Program-made: the position numbers and the translations under genes | Notes under the pieces: generated by a model | What the model saw: the letters and a program-made list of their open reading frames with translations, nothing else | What the model was told of the DNA's origin: nothing | The model's database searches: none | Part shown: piece by piece, positions 18,125 through 27,891 of the stretch | Position numbering within the stretch: position 1 is the first letter of the stretch | How the letters are laid out: the number at the start of each line of letters is the position of its first letter | Assembly (NCBI GenBank): GCA_024279255.1 | Contig: JAJRRT010000069.1 | Location: 1-40,811 of the forward strand | Length of the DNA: 40,811 bases | Direction of reading: 5' to 3' | Origin: Deltaproteobacteria bacterium | GTDB lineage: Bacteria; Desulfobacterota; Desulfuromonadia; Desulfuromonadales; Geopsychrobacteraceae

Positions 18125-18293
18125 GGTTATATCTCCGTAAAATCATAATTTCTGTCAATTAACCCCTGAATATAACCACAAGCGCGAAACTTTTTCTATG
18201 GTAATCGGCGTATGTAGAAAATGAGTATGGTCTTTGGGATAACGTGACTTTTCATTCATATTTGCATGTAGATCGGTCCGATGGTGCTATTTC

Positions 18294-19421
18294 TTAGTCG
18301 TGATGATTCGTCAGTATCTCGCGCGCAGAATTAAAGCTGCTGCGGTAGTGACGGATTTCGAGAATAGCAATCTTAATGACACTTGCGATCGGAACCCCGA
18401 TAATCATGCCGAGTACACCATAGAGTTTACCGCCCATGACAATGGCCAGAATAACCCAGAGGGGATGTAAGTTTGAAACACGAGAAATAAGAATCGGAAT
18501 CAGGATGAAATTATCGAGGATCACCTGAGCGATCAAAAGATAAACACAGAAAATCCACCAGAACTGTGGACCAACACCCAGATCGACCAGGGCAATGACC
18601 AGACCGGGAACCATGCCGACGATTGGACCGATGTAAGGGACAAGATTCGTCACGCCAGCAATTACACCTAGTAGGGGAGCATAACGAATATCGGTTAATG
18701 ATAGCCCAAACCAGACAACAAGACCTATCAGCATCGCTTCAAGGATGCGGCCACGTATAAAATTGGCAAGCTGCCAACTGACGTGATCGTAAATATCGAG
18801 GACCATTTCAAAGTAGCGGTTAGGCGTGAGGGAGATAAGATTACGCATGATGCGACGGCTATCACGTAAAAAGAAGAATGAGAAAAGTGGTACTAGCAGG
18901 AAAAGGCTGCCAATTCTCATTGCTGAGCGAGGAGTCTCTAGCAGGATAATGCCTAAAAATCCCTGGGCCCATTGGCGAACTTTTCCGGAGATATCATAGT
19001 TCTCTAGATAGGGGAATTGATTGTGTACGCTCGCAAGTAAACTGTTCAGATATTCAAGAACTCTAGAAATATAGCGTGGGAAATCAGCTTGTAAAGCATC
19101 GAGCATGCTCCGCCAGTTGGGCGGACCGATCAGTGTCAGCAGGGTGATGAATAAAATCAGAAAAATGGCATAGACTGCGAAAATACTTGTGGTGCGGCTG
19201 ATTTGAGTGCGTTCGAAAAACTGAACTAATGGGTCAAGCAGAAATGTGACGATAAGAGAGAGCAGGACTGGAAGAAAAAGACCACTGGTTGCAGTCTCTA
19301 CCCAGTCAACGATTGTTGATGCTGACGAAAAAATGGTAATGCCCGTAGCAATACCGGCACTTAAGACGAGAAACAGGACCAGGTTTTTTGCACGACCGGT
19401 AGGGCGCGGCAAGGCTGTCAT
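18294..19421 (-). CDS. AI-2E family transporter (YdiK/PerM type)
   Basis: Polytopic inner-membrane protein of 375 residues with about eight hydrophobic helices. Family features are the N-terminal pairs of helices, a cytosolic or periplasmic stretch at 105-175, FIRGRILEAMLIGLVVWFGL, and the C-terminal NLVPYIGPIVGMVPGLVIAL and HPLWVILAIVMGGKLYGVLGMIIGVP regions. The family includes the AI-2 exporter TqsA and sodium/proton antiporters; the substrate here cannot be told. It overlaps the upstream cNMP-binding gene by 4 bp (start inside the stop), so they are coupled, perhaps sensor and transporter. Confidence 0.85.
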   Translation of the reverse strand: MTALPRPTGRAKNLVLFLVLSAGIATGITIFSSASTIVDWVETATSGLFLPVLLSLIVTFLLDPLVQFFERTQISRTTSIFAVYAIFLILFITLLTLIGPPNWRSMLDALQADFPRYISRVLEYLNSLLASVHNQFPYLENYDISGKVRQWAQGFLGIILLETPRSAMRIGSLFLLVPLFSFFFLRDSRRIMRNLISLTPNRYFEMVLDIYDHVSWQLANFIRGRILEAMLIGLVVWFGLSLTDIRYAPLLGVIAGVTNLVPYIGPIVGMVPGLVIALVDLGVGPQFWWIFCVYLLIAQVILDNFILIPILISRVSNLHPLWVILAIVMGGKLYGVLGMIIGVPIASVIKIAILEIRHYRSSFNSAREILTNHHD

Positions 19422-19945
19422 GGTTGGTCCTCATTGCCCGAATCGAGATGGGCGTAACTCTGTTCACGCAGGCGTAGGCCAGCATGTTGTAACCGTTCAC
19501 TGAGAACTCTCGTCAGGCCGAGCAGAATCTTTGAGGCTATCGCCGGATGTTTGCGGATTGCATCTAGAACGTCGGCACGGAATAAACCAACAAGAACCGT
19601 CTGCTCGGTTGCGGTTGCGGTTGCAATCCGGCGTCTGGGTGTGGTCAGGGCAATTTCACCAAAGAAATCACCGGTCTCAAGATCTGCTTGAATCTGATCT
19701 TGTCCCTGCTCATCTTTCATTTCAATACGAATTTTGCCAGAGCGGATGATGTACATCCCTGAGCCGATATCCCCCTCACTGAAAACGGTTTCGCCAGGAT
19801 TGTAATTACGGATATGGACAAGGGTTTCCAGAAAACTGAGATCTCGACGGCCAAGGTTGGCGAAGGTCGGAACTGTGCCGAGAAAGTAGGCGAGGGTGCC
19901 CTCGTAACCGGGCTTGCGGAAAATGTTACTCCATAACGGATTCAC
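19418..19945 (-). CDS. Cyclic-nucleotide-binding-domain protein, no HTH
   Basis: A 175-residue protein with a single cNMP-binding beta-barrel: GETVFSEGDIGSGMYIIRSGKIRIEM, then DLETGDFFGEIALTTPRRRIATATATEQT, where FGEIAL and the Arg after it form the phosphate-binding cassette. After the barrel there are only helices (ILLGLTRVLSERLQHAGLRLREQ), with no Crp DNA-binding domain, so it is not a transcription factor. GTG at 19945 is preceded by GGGAGG at a good distance; a TTG at 19987 would add 14 residues without a ribosome site. It overlaps the transporter gene by 4 bp. Confidence 0.85.
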   Translation of the reverse strand: MNPLWSNIFRKPGYEGTLAYFLGTVPTFANLGRRDLSFLETLVHIRNYNPGETVFSEGDIGSGMYIIRSGKIRIEMKDEQGQDQIQADLETGDFFGEIALTTPRRRIATATATEQTVLVGLFRADVLDAIRKHPAIASKILLGLTRVLSERLQHAGLRLREQSYAHLDSGNEDQP

Positions 19946-20116
19946 CGTCAGACCTCCCGAATATGCTGCGTTCGAAGCTGCAGACAACAGTTGATTACAT
20001 TTAATGGGTTACTCTATACCAATCGAAGATACAATATCCAGAAAAAACAAATAGTTGAGGAGATAGCCACAGACTTTCCTTTTCGATTGCTGAAAATTGG
20101 ATTATCCTGCCAATCT

Positions 20117-21949
20117 ATGACGAAACTCGATCCATCCAACTATCCAACCGGTTCAGGCGTTTATTTGATGAAAGACGCCGAGGATCTGATCCTCTATATC
20201 GGAAAGGCTAAGAATCTGCGGGCCCGTTTGCGCAGTTACTTTGTCCCTGGCGGTGATGGCCGTGCACAGATTCCTCTGTTGATGGCTAAGGTTGTAGCCA
20301 TCGAGGTGATCCTGACCGACACAGAAAAAGAGGCGCTGCTGCTTGAAAATAACCTGATCAAGAAACACCGTCCGCGCTACAACATTGATTTGCGTGATGA
20401 CAAGACCTATGTATCGGTGCGCCTTGATCTGCGTGAAGAGTTTCCGGCTTTACAGGTCGTGCGACTGGTTCACAATGATGGAGCCCTTTACTTTGGCCCC
20501 TATTCATCCGCTGGGGCCATCCGTCAAACTCTCAAGGAAATTTTCCGTGTGTTCCCTTTACGCCATTCAAAGATTGAACGTTGTCGCCTGCGCGGGCGAC
20601 CCTGTCTTTTCCATCAGATCGGACAGTGCAGTGCGCCGTGTCATGGGAAGATTTCAGTTGAGGATTATGGCCAACTGGTGAAGGGGGTGGTTGCACTTTT
20701 ATCAGGCCGTGATCCTGAAGTTTTGCAGATGCTCCGGCAGAGGATGACTGAGTCCGCAGCAGCCATGCATTTTGAGGAGGCAGCGCGACTGCGCGATCAG
20801 GTTCGTGCTATTGAACGCAGCGTTGAGCATCAGTCTGTTGCAGAACTTGGTGGCGGAGATCAGGATGTTCTTGGCCTCCAGCGCGATGGTGGTGAAGTCG
20901 AAGTCTTGTTGCTTTTTGTGCGGCAAGGAAAATTGTTGGGAAAGCGGAGCTGGTCGGTTGAGTGGCGCCTCGATATCAATGAGCTGATCTCAGATTTTCT
21001 CCGTCAATATTACGGGAGCGGGGTCATTATCCCCGATCAAATATTGTTGCCTGAATCGCTTGATGATGCCGAATTGCTTGGCGATTGGTTGACCGAGCTG
21101 CGTGGCAAGAGAGTCCAAATTTCTACGCCACAACGAGGTTATAAAAAACGGATGGTCCTGATGGCCTGTCGTAATGCTGAGGATGAAAAACGACAACGTG
21201 GCAGCAAGAAAGAGGCCCGGAGCAGAGTTCTTGAAGAGATCCGGCAACGGTTTTATCTGCCCGAACTGCCACAGCGCATCGAATGTTTCGATATCTCAAA
21301 CATCCAGGGGACATATTCGGTCGGAAGTATGGCGGTATTGCTTGATGGCGAGGCTGCTTCGAAAGAGTACCGTCGTTACAAGATAAAAACTGTAGAAGGC
21401 GCAGATGATTATGCCTCGTTGGCTGAGGTCTTACGGCGCAGATTAGTGCGAGGTCAGACAGAAGGAAACCTTCCTCAAATGATTCTGATTGATGGTGGCA
21501 AGGGCCAACTGGGTGTACTGGCCGATGTCATCGCCGAGCTTGATCTTGGCAAGTCTATTGGTATTGCCGGTATTGCAAAAAGCCGAATCATCGCCAATGT
21601 GCGCGGCAAGGTTGTTGAGAAGAGCGAAGAGCGTTTTTTCATCCCCGGCCGCAAGAATCCGATTAGCCTGCGTAGCGGTTCATCAGTTCTGTATATGTTA
21701 GAGCGCCTTCGTGATGAGACTCATCGGTTTGCGATTACCTACCACCGTAAGCTCCGCAGCAAAGCGACCTTAAGATCCAGTCTGGAAGATATTCCCGGGG
21801 TTGGTCCCGCACGCCGTAAAGCTCTGTTAAAGCATTTTGGCAGCCTTAAACAGATTCGTGCTGCCAGTCTCGAAGAGTTATGTCGGATGCCAGGGCTGCC
21901 CGAGCAATTAGCACAAACGATCTACCAGTTTTTATTGACCAGGAAGTGA
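20117..21949 (+). CDS. uvrC: Excinuclease ABC subunit C
   Basis: Nucleotide excision repair nuclease that makes both incisions. It has an N-terminal GIY-YIG domain (SGVYLMKDAEDLILYIGKA), a Cys-rich RCRLRGRPCLFHQIGQCSAPC region, a UVR domain (AAAMHFEEAARLRDQVRAIE), an RNase H-like C-terminal nuclease (ECFDISNIQGTYSVGSMAV, LIDGGKGQLGV) and tandem HhH (DIPGVGPARRKALLKHFGSL). ATG 20117 gives 610 residues, as in other UvrC; the frame stays open back to 19991 but the extra residues are not family-like. A TTGATT/TATACC pair at 19991/20015 may be the promoter. It is divergent from the cNMP gene. Confidence 0.95.
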   Translation: MTKLDPSNYPTGSGVYLMKDAEDLILYIGKAKNLRARLRSYFVPGGDGRAQIPLLMAKVVAIEVILTDTEKEALLLENNLIKKHRPRYNIDLRDDKTYVSVRLDLREEFPALQVVRLVHNDGALYFGPYSSAGAIRQTLKEIFRVFPLRHSKIERCRLRGRPCLFHQIGQCSAPCHGKISVEDYGQLVKGVVALLSGRDPEVLQMLRQRMTESAAAMHFEEAARLRDQVRAIERSVEHQSVAELGGGDQDVLGLQRDGGEVEVLLLFVRQGKLLGKRSWSVEWRLDINELISDFLRQYYGSGVIIPDQILLPESLDDAELLGDWLTELRGKRVQISTPQRGYKKRMVLMACRNAEDEKRQRGSKKEARSRVLEEIRQRFYLPELPQRIECFDISNIQGTYSVGSMAVLLDGEAASKEYRRYKIKTVEGADDYASLAEVLRRRLVRGQTEGNLPQMILIDGGKGQLGVLADVIAELDLGKSIGIAGIAKSRIIANVRGKVVEKSEERFFIPGRKNPISLRSGSSVLYMLERLRDETHRFAITYHRKLRSKATLRSSLEDIPGVGPARRKALLKHFGSLKQIRAASLEELCRMPGLPEQLAQTIYQFLLTRK

Positions 21950-22305
21950 TATCAAGACAGGCAATTACCAATCGCATTTCTGGCCGCAGTTGTCGTAAAT
22001 TTGCCGTTATCTGTGTAAGGCAAGCCGGGCAATGCTTTATGTCGTCCGCTAGCGCTTTTAGCCGGGCTCACTGGTGGCTGTGGTCCGTCCATACTGGTGT
22101 GCACCCAGCCGGGAATGAGTCTTAGCCAGCATATATATGCTCTGTTTTTGATCCATTGTAGGTTATTGTGAACCATGGGCTAAGTTGAGGTTTCGATTAA
22201 ATATCAACCTGAGCTGTGTATAGATCACTCAAAGAGTAGGATATCGGATAAACATGGTGCGACTGGATAGTCGCATGGGACACTGTAGAAGACGGAGTTG
22301 TCATT
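21950..22305. other. 356-bp gap between uvrC and the YhcH gene
   Basis: No convincing gene, RNA or terminator. An open frame on the - strand (21952-22176) lacks a ribosome site and resembles no family I know. The last 100 bp before 22306 are A/T-richer and probably carry the promoter of the YhcH-family gene. Confidence 0.4.
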
Positions 22306-22752
22306 ATGATCGTTGATCGCCTTGAAAATATTCAGACATATCAACCGCTTGGTCGAAGAATTTCCGTTGCCCTGACTTATCTACAAGCAACGGATTTCTC
22401 TCAGTTTGAGATAGGAGAGCATTCTATTGAAGGGAAGGATATCTTTGCGATTGTGAACGAATATGCTCTGAAACCGGAGACAGAAGGTCGACTTGAAGCG
22501 CATCGCGAATATATTGATATTCAGTTTCTGGCGCAGGGGGGTGAATCGATCGGCTATGTTCCTTATCGTGAGCAACAGATGATTTCAGAATACAATGCTG
22601 AAGACGATTACGCTTTTTACGCGGGCACATCCTCATTGATCAGGCTTGAACAGGGAATGTTCGCGATATTTTTTCCGGAAGATCTGCATATGCCGGGGAT
22701 TGGCGATCCAGACGAAAGAGTCCGGAAGGTCGTCGTTAAGATCAGAAGGTGA
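22306..22752 (+). CDS. YhcH/YjgK/YiaL family protein
   Basis: Cupin-like (beta-barrel) protein of 148 residues, the usual length. Family features are EGKDIFAIVNEYALKPETEGRLEAHREYIDI split over the barrel strands (the metal-binding Glu and His) and MFAIFFPEDLHMPGIG, with the second His. Members include E. coli YhcH in sialic acid use and TabA, a biofilm and toxin-antitoxin-linked protein; the reaction is not settled. A GGAG box precedes ATG 22306. No sialic-acid gene is nearby, so a general sugar-anomer role can only be guessed. It converges on the MCP gene with a hairpin between them. Confidence 0.85.
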   Translation: MIVDRLENIQTYQPLGRRISVALTYLQATDFSQFEIGEHSIEGKDIFAIVNEYALKPETEGRLEAHREYIDIQFLAQGGESIGYVPYREQQMISEYNAEDDYAFYAGTSSLIRLEQGMFAIFFPEDLHMPGIGDPDERVRKVVVKIRR

Positions 22753-22758
22753 AGATGA

Positions 22759-22781
22759 CCCGAAGCGCAAGACGCTTCGGG
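22759..22781. terminator. Stem-loop between convergent genes
   Basis: CCCGAAGCG (22759-22767) and CGCTTCGGG (22773-22781) form a perfect 9-bp stem with a 5-nt loop, between the ends of the YhcH-family gene (+) and the chemoreceptor gene (-). A T run is lacking on both sides, so it is a weak or Rho-assisted bidirectional terminator at best. Confidence 0.6.
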
Positions 22782-22816
22782 CCATGAGAGGTTTTCAGCT
22801 ATCCGTTTGCGTCAAA

Positions 22817-24631
22817 TCAGTATTTACCGAACTCCGTATCATCCAGCGCAATCATTTGAGCACCTCCTGCCTGGCGCTGCCGCAGTTGTTCCTGCATACT
22901 ACCCCCGCCTTTAGCCTGAATGCGTGGTTGCATGGCAACCGGTGTTGCGACTTCGCGCTGTAGTGCTTGCTTGAGGCGGAAACGATGCAGCATCTCTTGT
23001 AACTGAACGGCCTGCCCTGAAAGTTCCTCTGCGCTGGCTGCGCTCTCTTCGGCATTGGCGGTGTTTTGTTGCGTCACCGTGTCGATCTGTTCAATCCCCA
23101 GATTGATCTGCTCGATACCGTTGGCCTGCTCATCCGAAGATGAAGCGATCTCTTCAGCCAGATCCGAAACCTTGATGACCTGTTCCGATATCTTCTGCAG
23201 CGACTCGGCGGTGTCTTTGGCGATCAAGGTCCCGTTTGCGGTTTTCTGGACCGAACCTTCGATCAATTCTGCTGTCTCCTGCGCTGCTTTGGCACTGCGG
23301 GCAGCAAGGTTCCGTACTTCTTCGGCGACAACCGCGAAGCCCTTACCGTGCTGACCGGCGCGGGCCGCTTCGACTGCGGCATTCAGCGCCAGCAGATTTG
23401 TCTGAAAGGCGATTTCATCGATGACCTTGATGATCTTGCTGATACTCTGTCCCGCCAGGTTGATCTCGTCCATCGCTCCAATCATCTTCTGCATCTGTAA
23501 ATTACCCGTGCCGACCGCGCTCTGGGCTTCAGTTGAAAGATGATTGACTTGGTTGGCGTTAGCCGCGTTTTGTCTGGTTTGCGAGGTCAGTACCGTCAGT
23601 GAACTACTGATCTCTTCAAGAGAACTGGCCGATTCTGTGGCTCCCTGCGAGAGGGACTGGGATGTGTCGCTGACATGGACGCTGCCAGCAGCGATCTGGA
23701 CCCCGGCTGATTGGATCTGACCCATCACATCATTCAACTGAACTTCGAGTTGCTTGAGAGAGCCACGGATCTCATCACGCTCATCGCGTGGAGTGATATC
23801 GAAGGTAAGATCGCCATTAGCCAGTTTTTGCAGAGAATCGACCAGTTCGTTCTGCAAACTGTCGGCGAAACGGTCCATCGCACTGGCCATCCGCCCGACT
23901 TCGTCATGCTGATTCATATTGAGGCGTGTGCTTAGGTGGCCCTTCTCCATCTCTTCAATCATCTCTACGGCGCGATGCATCGGACGTGAAACCATGCGCG
24001 CCAGAAAAAAGACCAGCCCGCTTGAGATCAGAACCGCTGTCAGGAGCAACGCCATCACTGACCAGAAAATTTTGCTGACCACGGTGTTGAGATCGTCGAT
24101 ATAGAGACCGCTGCCGATAATCCAGTTCCAGGCCGGGACAAATTTGACGTAGGAAACCTTGGCCACCGGTTCTTCGCTCCCCGGTTTCGGCCAGTAGTAA
24201 TCGACGAAGCCTGCGCCATCCTTGGTGGCCTTGTTGGTAAACTCAACGAACAGATATTTGCCTGTTGGATCCTTGATTGCGCTCAGATCCTTGCCGTCGA
24301 GTGTCGGTTTGATCGGATGCATGATCATCTTCGGGGCGGTATCATTAATCCAAAAATAACCATTGTCTCCGTAGCTCAGTTCTTTTACTGCGGCCATCGC
24401 CTGTGTTTGGGCTTCTTCACGCGAAACCAAACCCGATTTTTCAAGTTCGGTGTAATAGTTGACAACACCCCATGCGGTCTCAATTGCAATGGTCAGTTCG
24501 CGCTGTCGTCCTTCGTAGAGGTTGTCGCGGTACTGACCGTAGAGTGTGAGCATGCTCACAGTGAAGATAGTGATCAACAGAGTCGTCACGACGTAAATCT
24601 TCTTGCCGATGTTCAGATTTTTGATGTTCAT
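22817..24631 (-). CDS. Methyl-accepting chemotaxis protein with Cache domain
   Basis: Transmembrane chemoreceptor of 604 residues. Order: cytoplasmic tip; TM1 (about 12-31); periplasmic single Cache domain (about 35-185, with [20 protein letters not shown] and [14 protein letters not shown], a form that often senses short organic acids); TM2 (about 188-210); HAMP (about 211-265); and a long coiled coil whose hairpin tip is [18 protein letters not shown] near 408. The C-terminal tail is charged and lacks the NWETF pentapeptide that tethers CheR in enterics. No che genes are near, so it is an orphan receptor. The ligand is unknown. Confidence 0.93.
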   Translation of the reverse strand: MNIKNLNIGKKIYVVTTLLITIFTVSMLTLYGQYRDNLYEGRQRELTIAIETAWGVVNYYTELEKSGLVSREEAQTQAMAAVKELSYGDNGYFWINDTAPKMIMHPIKPTLDGKDLSAIKDPTGKYLFVEFTNKATKDGAGFVDYYWPKPGSEEPVAKVSYVKFVPAWNWIIGSGLYIDDLNTVVSKIFWSVMALLLTAVLISSGLVFFLARMVSRPMHRAVEMIEEMEKGHLSTRLNMNQHDEVGRMASAMDRFADSLQNELVDSLQKLANGDLTFDITPRDERDEIRGSLKQLEVQLNDVMGQIQSAGVQIAAGSVHVSDTSQSLSQGATESASSLEEISSSLTVLTSQTRQNAANANQVNHLSTEAQSAVGTGNLQMQKMIGAMDEINLAGQSISKIIKVIDEIAFQTNLLALNAAVEAARAGQHGKGFAVVAEEVRNLAARSAKAAQETAELIEGSVQKTANGTLIAKDTAESLQKISEQVIKVSDLAEEIASSSDEQANGIEQINLGIEQIDTVTQQNTANAEESAASAEELSGQAVQLQEMLHRFRLKQALQREVATPVAMQPRIQAKGGGSMQEQLRQRQAGGAQMIALDDTEFGKY

Positions 24632-24818
24632 TGTTTCTTTGCTCCGGTGCTTACAGGGCCCGTGCTTTTGATTGCACCTGTATTGAATACGAGTGATAGT
24701 TCTCTGCGAATTGTTGACACGTAAGGTAGGGGATGAAGCTTAGATAGATTGTTAGCGAAAATCAATGTATTTAATTTAATTGCGCATATTTTTGGGTGGG
24801 AAAAGGAGAAGGGATATT

Positions 24819-24860
24819 CAAAAAAAAGGCCCCTGATCGATAATCAGAGGCCCTTTTTTA
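24819..24860 (-). terminator. Terminator after the NrfJ-like lipoprotein gene
   Basis: GGCCCCTGAT and ATCAGAGGCC form a 10-bp stem with one mismatch and a short loop, bordered by an A run on one side and a T run on the other. It works on the - strand for the lipoprotein gene ending at 24895 and, by symmetry, may work in both directions. Confidence 0.88.
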
Positions 24861-24894
24861 TAGAGTGGATCTGCCTGAAAACAGGCGCTTATTT

Positions 24895-25668
24895 TTACTC
24901 AACGGTGACTTTAGCGTCCTCAATAATCAAGGCATATTTGTAACCGTAGCCAAAGTCTTTGTCGAGAGTGACTTTGCCGGTCAACAGAACAGTATCGCCG
25001 ACCTGAGCTTCAGTTGTAGTGGTTATGGTGATGTCATTGCTGCCATCGGCAACATCGCCGCTTCCGTCCTGTACGTGGATCCAGTTTTTACCCATGATCT
25101 GAGCATTGTACTTGACGACTTTACCGCGCAGGGTGACTTCCTTTCCGGAAAGATCAGCTTTGCTTGAGTTGATTTCGGCAACAGTTATACCATCAGTAGC
25201 CTTGGTAATCCCGGTGAAATCAACCGCAGCAGTAGCGGCAGCTGCGACCTGTGTGTTTGGATGGCCTTCAGGCAGTGCACCATCAACAGTTGGTGCGACT
25301 GAGGCTGCAAGAGAATTCGGGTTCAGAATCGAATCAACGAAGTAGACGACTTCGAAGTCACGATTAAGCGACTTGCTGTGGTAGTTGTTCATCGGCATTC
25401 CGTCAGGAACAATGACATTGTCACCGACTGCAACGCTGAATTCTGGAGCGGCTGCCCAGACTTTTTGCTGGCCGTCATCGACCTGTACATAGGTATAACC
25501 TGCAGCGTTCATGGTTTCAAGAACGGTACCGGTAATGCCGGCAGCTTTAGCAGCAGGTGCCTGAGCTTGAGCGGCAGGAGCTTCAACTGTGGGAGCTTCT
25601 TCTTTGCTACAGGCAGACAGAGACAGAGCAGCAATACTTACGACGAGAAATACAAGGATTCTTTTCAC
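24895..25668 (-). CDS. Lipoprotein with NrfJ-like and OB-fold domains
   Basis: A 257-residue exported lipoprotein. The signal peptide VKRILVFLVVSIAALSLSAC ends in a lipobox with the acylated Cys at residue 20; an Ala/Pro/Glu linker follows. The first domain (about 45-120: GTVLETMNAAGYTYVQVDDG, QQKVWAAAPEF, VGDNVIVPDGMPM) resembles NrfJ of nitrite reductase clusters. The second (about 165-257: VTLRGKVVKYNAQIMGKNWIHVQDGSG, VGDTVLLTGKV) is an OB-fold like those of bacterial tOB lipoproteins. The start is GTG at 25668 with GGAGG 7 bp upstream. It has its own terminator. The role is unknown; such proteins are frequent in cytochrome-rich metal reducers. Confidence 0.8.
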   Translation of the reverse strand: MKRILVFLVVSIAALSLSACSKEEAPTVEAPAAQAQAPAAKAAGITGTVLETMNAAGYTYVQVDDGQQKVWAAAPEFSVAVGDNVIVPDGMPMNNYHSKSLNRDFEVVYFVDSILNPNSLAASVAPTVDGALPEGHPNTQVAAAATAAVDFTGITKATDGITVAEINSSKADLSGKEVTLRGKVVKYNAQIMGKNWIHVQDGSGDVADGSNDITITTTTEAQVGDTVLLTGKVTLDKDFGYGYKYALIIEDAKVTVE

Positions 25669-25787
25669 AGTACATCCTCCAGCATAATGTTGTTTACCGT
25701 CGGGATGACGGCTTTTAAATAATCCAAGGGAAGATAGCACAAGAGAAACTTTAGAAACAAGTGGTGGATGGCTTCTTCAAGATCATT

Positions 25788-27290
25788 TTAGTCTTCAATC
25801 GGGATCCGGTCAAATTGCCTACATAGATCCTTGAGACGTCCTGCCGTAACCAGATCCAATTGATCGGGTGTCATGCGCCAATTCCAGTTTCCGGTTGCCG
25901 TTCCGGGCCGATTCATGCGTGCATTCCCGCCTAATTTTAATAAGTCCTGCATCGGGATGATCGACATTCTGGCTGAACTGGCCAGGGCGCAGCGAATGAG
26001 TGGCCATGGCATTTCACGGCAGCTAGAATCAAGATAATCACGCACTTTTTGCTTACTGTCAGTATCGAGAGCTTGCCACCATGCAAGGCTCGTGGTGTTG
26101 TCATGTGTGCCAGTGTAGACGACCGAATTACGCAGATGCTGGTGAGGCAGATATGGATTTTTAGGCCCGGAGTCGAAGGCAAATTGCAGAATTTTCATGC
26201 CAGGGAGTTGGAAGTGATCACGAAGTTGTTCAACTGCGGGGGTGATGATGCCGAGATCCTCAGCAATCAGGGAAAGGCCACCAAGTTCTTGCTGCATACT
26301 CTCGAAAAAAACGGCTCCAGGGCCTGGCTGCCAAAAGCCATTGACCGCTGTGGTTTCGGTTGCTGGTACGGCCCAGCAGGCTTCGAATCCGCGGAAGTGA
26401 TCAATTCTGACCAGATCACATTGCGCCAGATTCCACTGCAGGCGTGCTTTCCACCAGCTGTATCCATCCTGCGCTAAACGTTCCCAGTCATAAAGCGGGG
26501 TTCCCCATAATTGGCCGGTTGTGCTGAAATAATCTGGCGGAACACCGGCAACCAGTTGTGGTCGGCCTTGTTCATCAAGTTGGAATAAATCGCGATTGGC
26601 CCAGACATCGGCCGAATCTAGAGCGACAAAAATAGGCAGATCGCCAAAAATCTCGATACCTTGTTGATTGGCGTATTCTTTCAGGGCAAACCATTGCTCA
26701 AAAAACACATACTGCAAGTATTTTTCCTGAGAGATTTCGAGTTTTAGCTTGGTCCCCCATTGTTGTAGTGCGGACTCTTTACGGTCGCGAATTTCCACTG
26801 GCCAGTCCTGCCAGGCTTTGTGGTTCTGTGCCCGCCGCATGGCACGATAGAAAGCGTAATCATTGAGCCAACTGGCTTGCTGATGGCAAAATTCAACAAA
26901 GTCCTGGTGCCGAACGCTGTCTTTTTTGTCTTCAAGAAAATTACGTGAGGCTTTTATTAACAGCGGGGTACGAACATCATGACAATTTTGAAAATTGATA
27001 CGGCTCGCGGCGGTGCAGGACGGAGGAAGATCCCTTTTGTTGAGATCACCGACTGCGACCAGTTGCATCAGGCTGATCAAATCCGGATTGCCGGCAAAGG
27101 CTGAAAATGAGCTGTAGGGGCAATCGCCGTAACCGGTCGGTCCGAGCGGCAGGACTTGCCACACTGATTGGCCTGCAGTGACCAGAAAATCGACAAAGGT
27201 ATAGGCCTCTTCACCGAGAGTGCCAAGTCCTTCTGGTCCTGCCAACGAGGTTGGGTGGAGCAGAAGCCCTGATTGACGGGTTTTTAGCAT
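25788..27290 (-). CDS. malQ: 4-alpha-glucanotransferase (amylomaltase)
   Basis: GH77 enzyme that disproportionates maltodextrins in glycogen or maltose metabolism; cytoplasmic. The N-terminal RQSGLLLHPTSLAGPEGLGTLG, WQVLPLGPTGYGDCPYSSFS and NPDLISL start is typical; the catalytic nucleophile lies in VRIDHFRGFEACW, the acid/base Glu in LIAEDLGIITPAVEQLR, and the third carboxylate in YTGTHDNTTSLAW. The length of 500 residues is the plain MalQ size. It starts 10 bp downstream of the DUF4019 gene. No glycogen gene is in the window. Confidence 0.95.
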   Translation of the reverse strand: MLKTRQSGLLLHPTSLAGPEGLGTLGEEAYTFVDFLVTAGQSVWQVLPLGPTGYGDCPYSSFSAFAGNPDLISLMQLVAVGDLNKRDLPPSCTAASRINFQNCHDVRTPLLIKASRNFLEDKKDSVRHQDFVEFCHQQASWLNDYAFYRAMRRAQNHKAWQDWPVEIRDRKESALQQWGTKLKLEISQEKYLQYVFFEQWFALKEYANQQGIEIFGDLPIFVALDSADVWANRDLFQLDEQGRPQLVAGVPPDYFSTTGQLWGTPLYDWERLAQDGYSWWKARLQWNLAQCDLVRIDHFRGFEACWAVPATETTAVNGFWQPGPGAVFFESMQQELGGLSLIAEDLGIITPAVEQLRDHFQLPGMKILQFAFDSGPKNPYLPHQHLRNSVVYTGTHDNTTSLAWWQALDTDSKQKVRDYLDSSCREMPWPLIRCALASSARMSIIPMQDLLKLGGNARMNRPGTATGNWNWRMTPDQLDLVTAGRLKDLCRQFDRIPIED

Positions 27291-27300
27291 CTGACGTGAC

Positions 27301-27744
27301 CTACTTTATGAAGTATCCGACAACTCGCCAGCGGCTATCTTCTTCCTGAACCAGATTGATGGTTTCAATCACTTCATCTTTTTTTTCAAAGGAGGAAGCA
27401 TATATTAAAGTCAAATATTTGCCATCCGGGGCGCCTGGGGCCCAATCGGAGATGGATGAGTTGTCCTGTTTGCGGTTGTTCAGTTTGCCGACTCTGTTGC
27501 GCATCGCTGATATCTGCTGGTTCCAGACCTCGAGAAAAATCTTCTCTCTCATCAAGTCGGAGGAACTCTCCCAGCTTTGCTCATATTTTTCTGCGTCGAC
27601 CAGGTGCAGAAAGTCCTCTGCTGCTTCTGTACCCGAAGTGAGAATCTGTGGGTCAATTTTTTTAGTAAGGGTTGGATAGAGCATCATCACAGCAACGGCA
27701 AGCAGTGCGACGAGGTGGATATGGTATTTCTTGGGGATGAGCAT
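27301..27744 (-). CDS. DUF4019-type exported protein
   Basis: A 147-residue protein with an N-terminal signal or anchor (HLVALLAVAVMMLYPTL) and a DUF4019-like domain: TEAAEDFLHLVDAEKYEQSW, WNQQISAMRNRVGKLNNRKQ, DGKYLTLIYASSFEKKDEVI and the C-terminal RWRVVGYFIK. The family has a cystatin or NTF2-like fold and no known function; it is often periplasmic. ATG 27744 has AAAGGAA a short distance upstream. It is followed 10 bp later by malQ; the pairing may just be positional. Confidence 0.8.
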   Translation of the reverse strand: MLIPKKYHIHLVALLAVAVMMLYPTLTKKIDPQILTSGTEAAEDFLHLVDAEKYEQSWESSSDLMREKIFLEVWNQQISAMRNRVGKLNNRKQDNSSISDWAPGAPDGKYLTLIYASSFEKKDEVIETINLVQEEDSRWRVVGYFIK

Positions 27745-27891
27745 AAAGGTTCCTTTGGTATTGAGATGGAAGTGTTTTATCTGGCTGATCACTGCAGACT
27801 AGCAGGATGAAACCAGTCGAGCAAATAGGAAATTGCCTCTTGCCGTCAGTTCAGGGGTCGGACCATAGTTTTTTTGATTGTTCTGATGGTG

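Noticed and set aside
21952-22176. - strand frame of 74 codons in the gap after uvrC
   Set aside because: No ribosome site, no family resemblance, and it overlaps the end of uvrC's downstream region only; likely chance.
22646-22963. + strand frame of 105 codons between the YhcH gene and the MCP gene
   Set aside because: It overlaps both real genes in other frames and crosses the hairpin between them.
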